64,000 nt of DNA from NCBI GenBank assembly GCA_025054715.1, contig JANWYH010000001.1, positions 122,001 to 186,000 on the forward strand, given 5' to 3'. A program made the position numbers and the translations under genes. The notes beneath the pieces are model-generated. The model ran no database searches and had not been told where the DNA came from. It saw only the letters and a list, made by a program, of their open reading frames with translations. Source of the DNA: Pyrinomonadaceae bacterium. Lineage in GTDB: Bacteria; Acidobacteriota; Blastocatellia; Pyrinomonadales; Pyrinomonadaceae. Below are positions 63,997 through 64,000 of the stretch, piece after piece (within the stretch, counting starts at the first letter, position 1; the number at the start of each line of letters is the position of its first letter).

Positions 63997-64000
63997 CTTC

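Overview
This window looks like chromosomal DNA of a bacterium with a fairly AT-rich genome, most likely an Acidobacteriota (Blastocatellia-like) species. The assignment is an inference from gene content: a VWFA-related protein of the acidobacterial type, a very long Oar-like TonB-dependent receptor with a carboxypeptidase-regulatory N-terminus, a WG-repeat lipoprotein-like neighbour, several serine/threonine kinases with TPR or TolB-like tails, an archaeal-type glycogen debranching enzyme, and a fused alpha-beta E1 dehydrogenase. Shine-Dalgarno sites (AGGAGG-like) are common and GTG/TTG starts occur. I see no prophage, insertion sequence or CRISPR array.

Layout. 1-3400: tail of an NTF2-like gene, then rpsA - HU/IHF gene - HIT gene - small unknown gene. 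3473-7699 (minus): acyltransferase, an unlisted 33-residue membrane peptide, a sigma54-type activator with two GAF domains, and an FHA membrane protein. 7756-16660 (plus): anti-sigma-like ATPase, nadE, endonuclease V, Ser/Thr kinase, histone-deacetylase-like hydrolase and thrA, many with start/stop overlaps. 16663-29735: GAF/coiled-coil protein, Ni/Co transporter, debranching enzyme, transglutaminase-like membrane protein, an exonuclease with a polymerase domain that has lost its catalytic residues, a LysW-like zinc protein, VWFA protein, exported truncated haemoglobin, fasciclin protein and a 12 x 29-residue repeat protein. 30007-30162: tRNA-Val and tRNA-Asp (minus).

30367-50698: TonB receptor, WG protein, GlcD-type oxidase, diguanylate cyclase, orphan Rieske oxygenase, GNAT and YaeQ-like genes, ddl, arginase, HPr and EIIA-Man, M1 and DUF885 peptidases around a DnaC-like ATPase, hpt, then rpiB - esterase - deoC, where RpiB and DeoC carry N-terminal extensions reminiscent of bacterial microcompartment enzymes. 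50737-63996: TPR/TonB protein, a Ser/Thr pseudokinase, leuS, patatin-like lipase, an unusual subtilase with an N-terminal four-cysteine module, glycosyltransferase, Ppx/GppA, SixA and the fused E1 dehydrogenase.

Most of the window is housekeeping. The points most worth following are the catalytically dead polymerase fused to an intact 3'-5' exonuclease, the pseudokinase, the RpiB/DeoC pair, the LysW-like protein without its terminal glutamate, the 29-residue tandem-repeat protein, and the small membrane peptide. No database search was run; family names rest on motif recognition.
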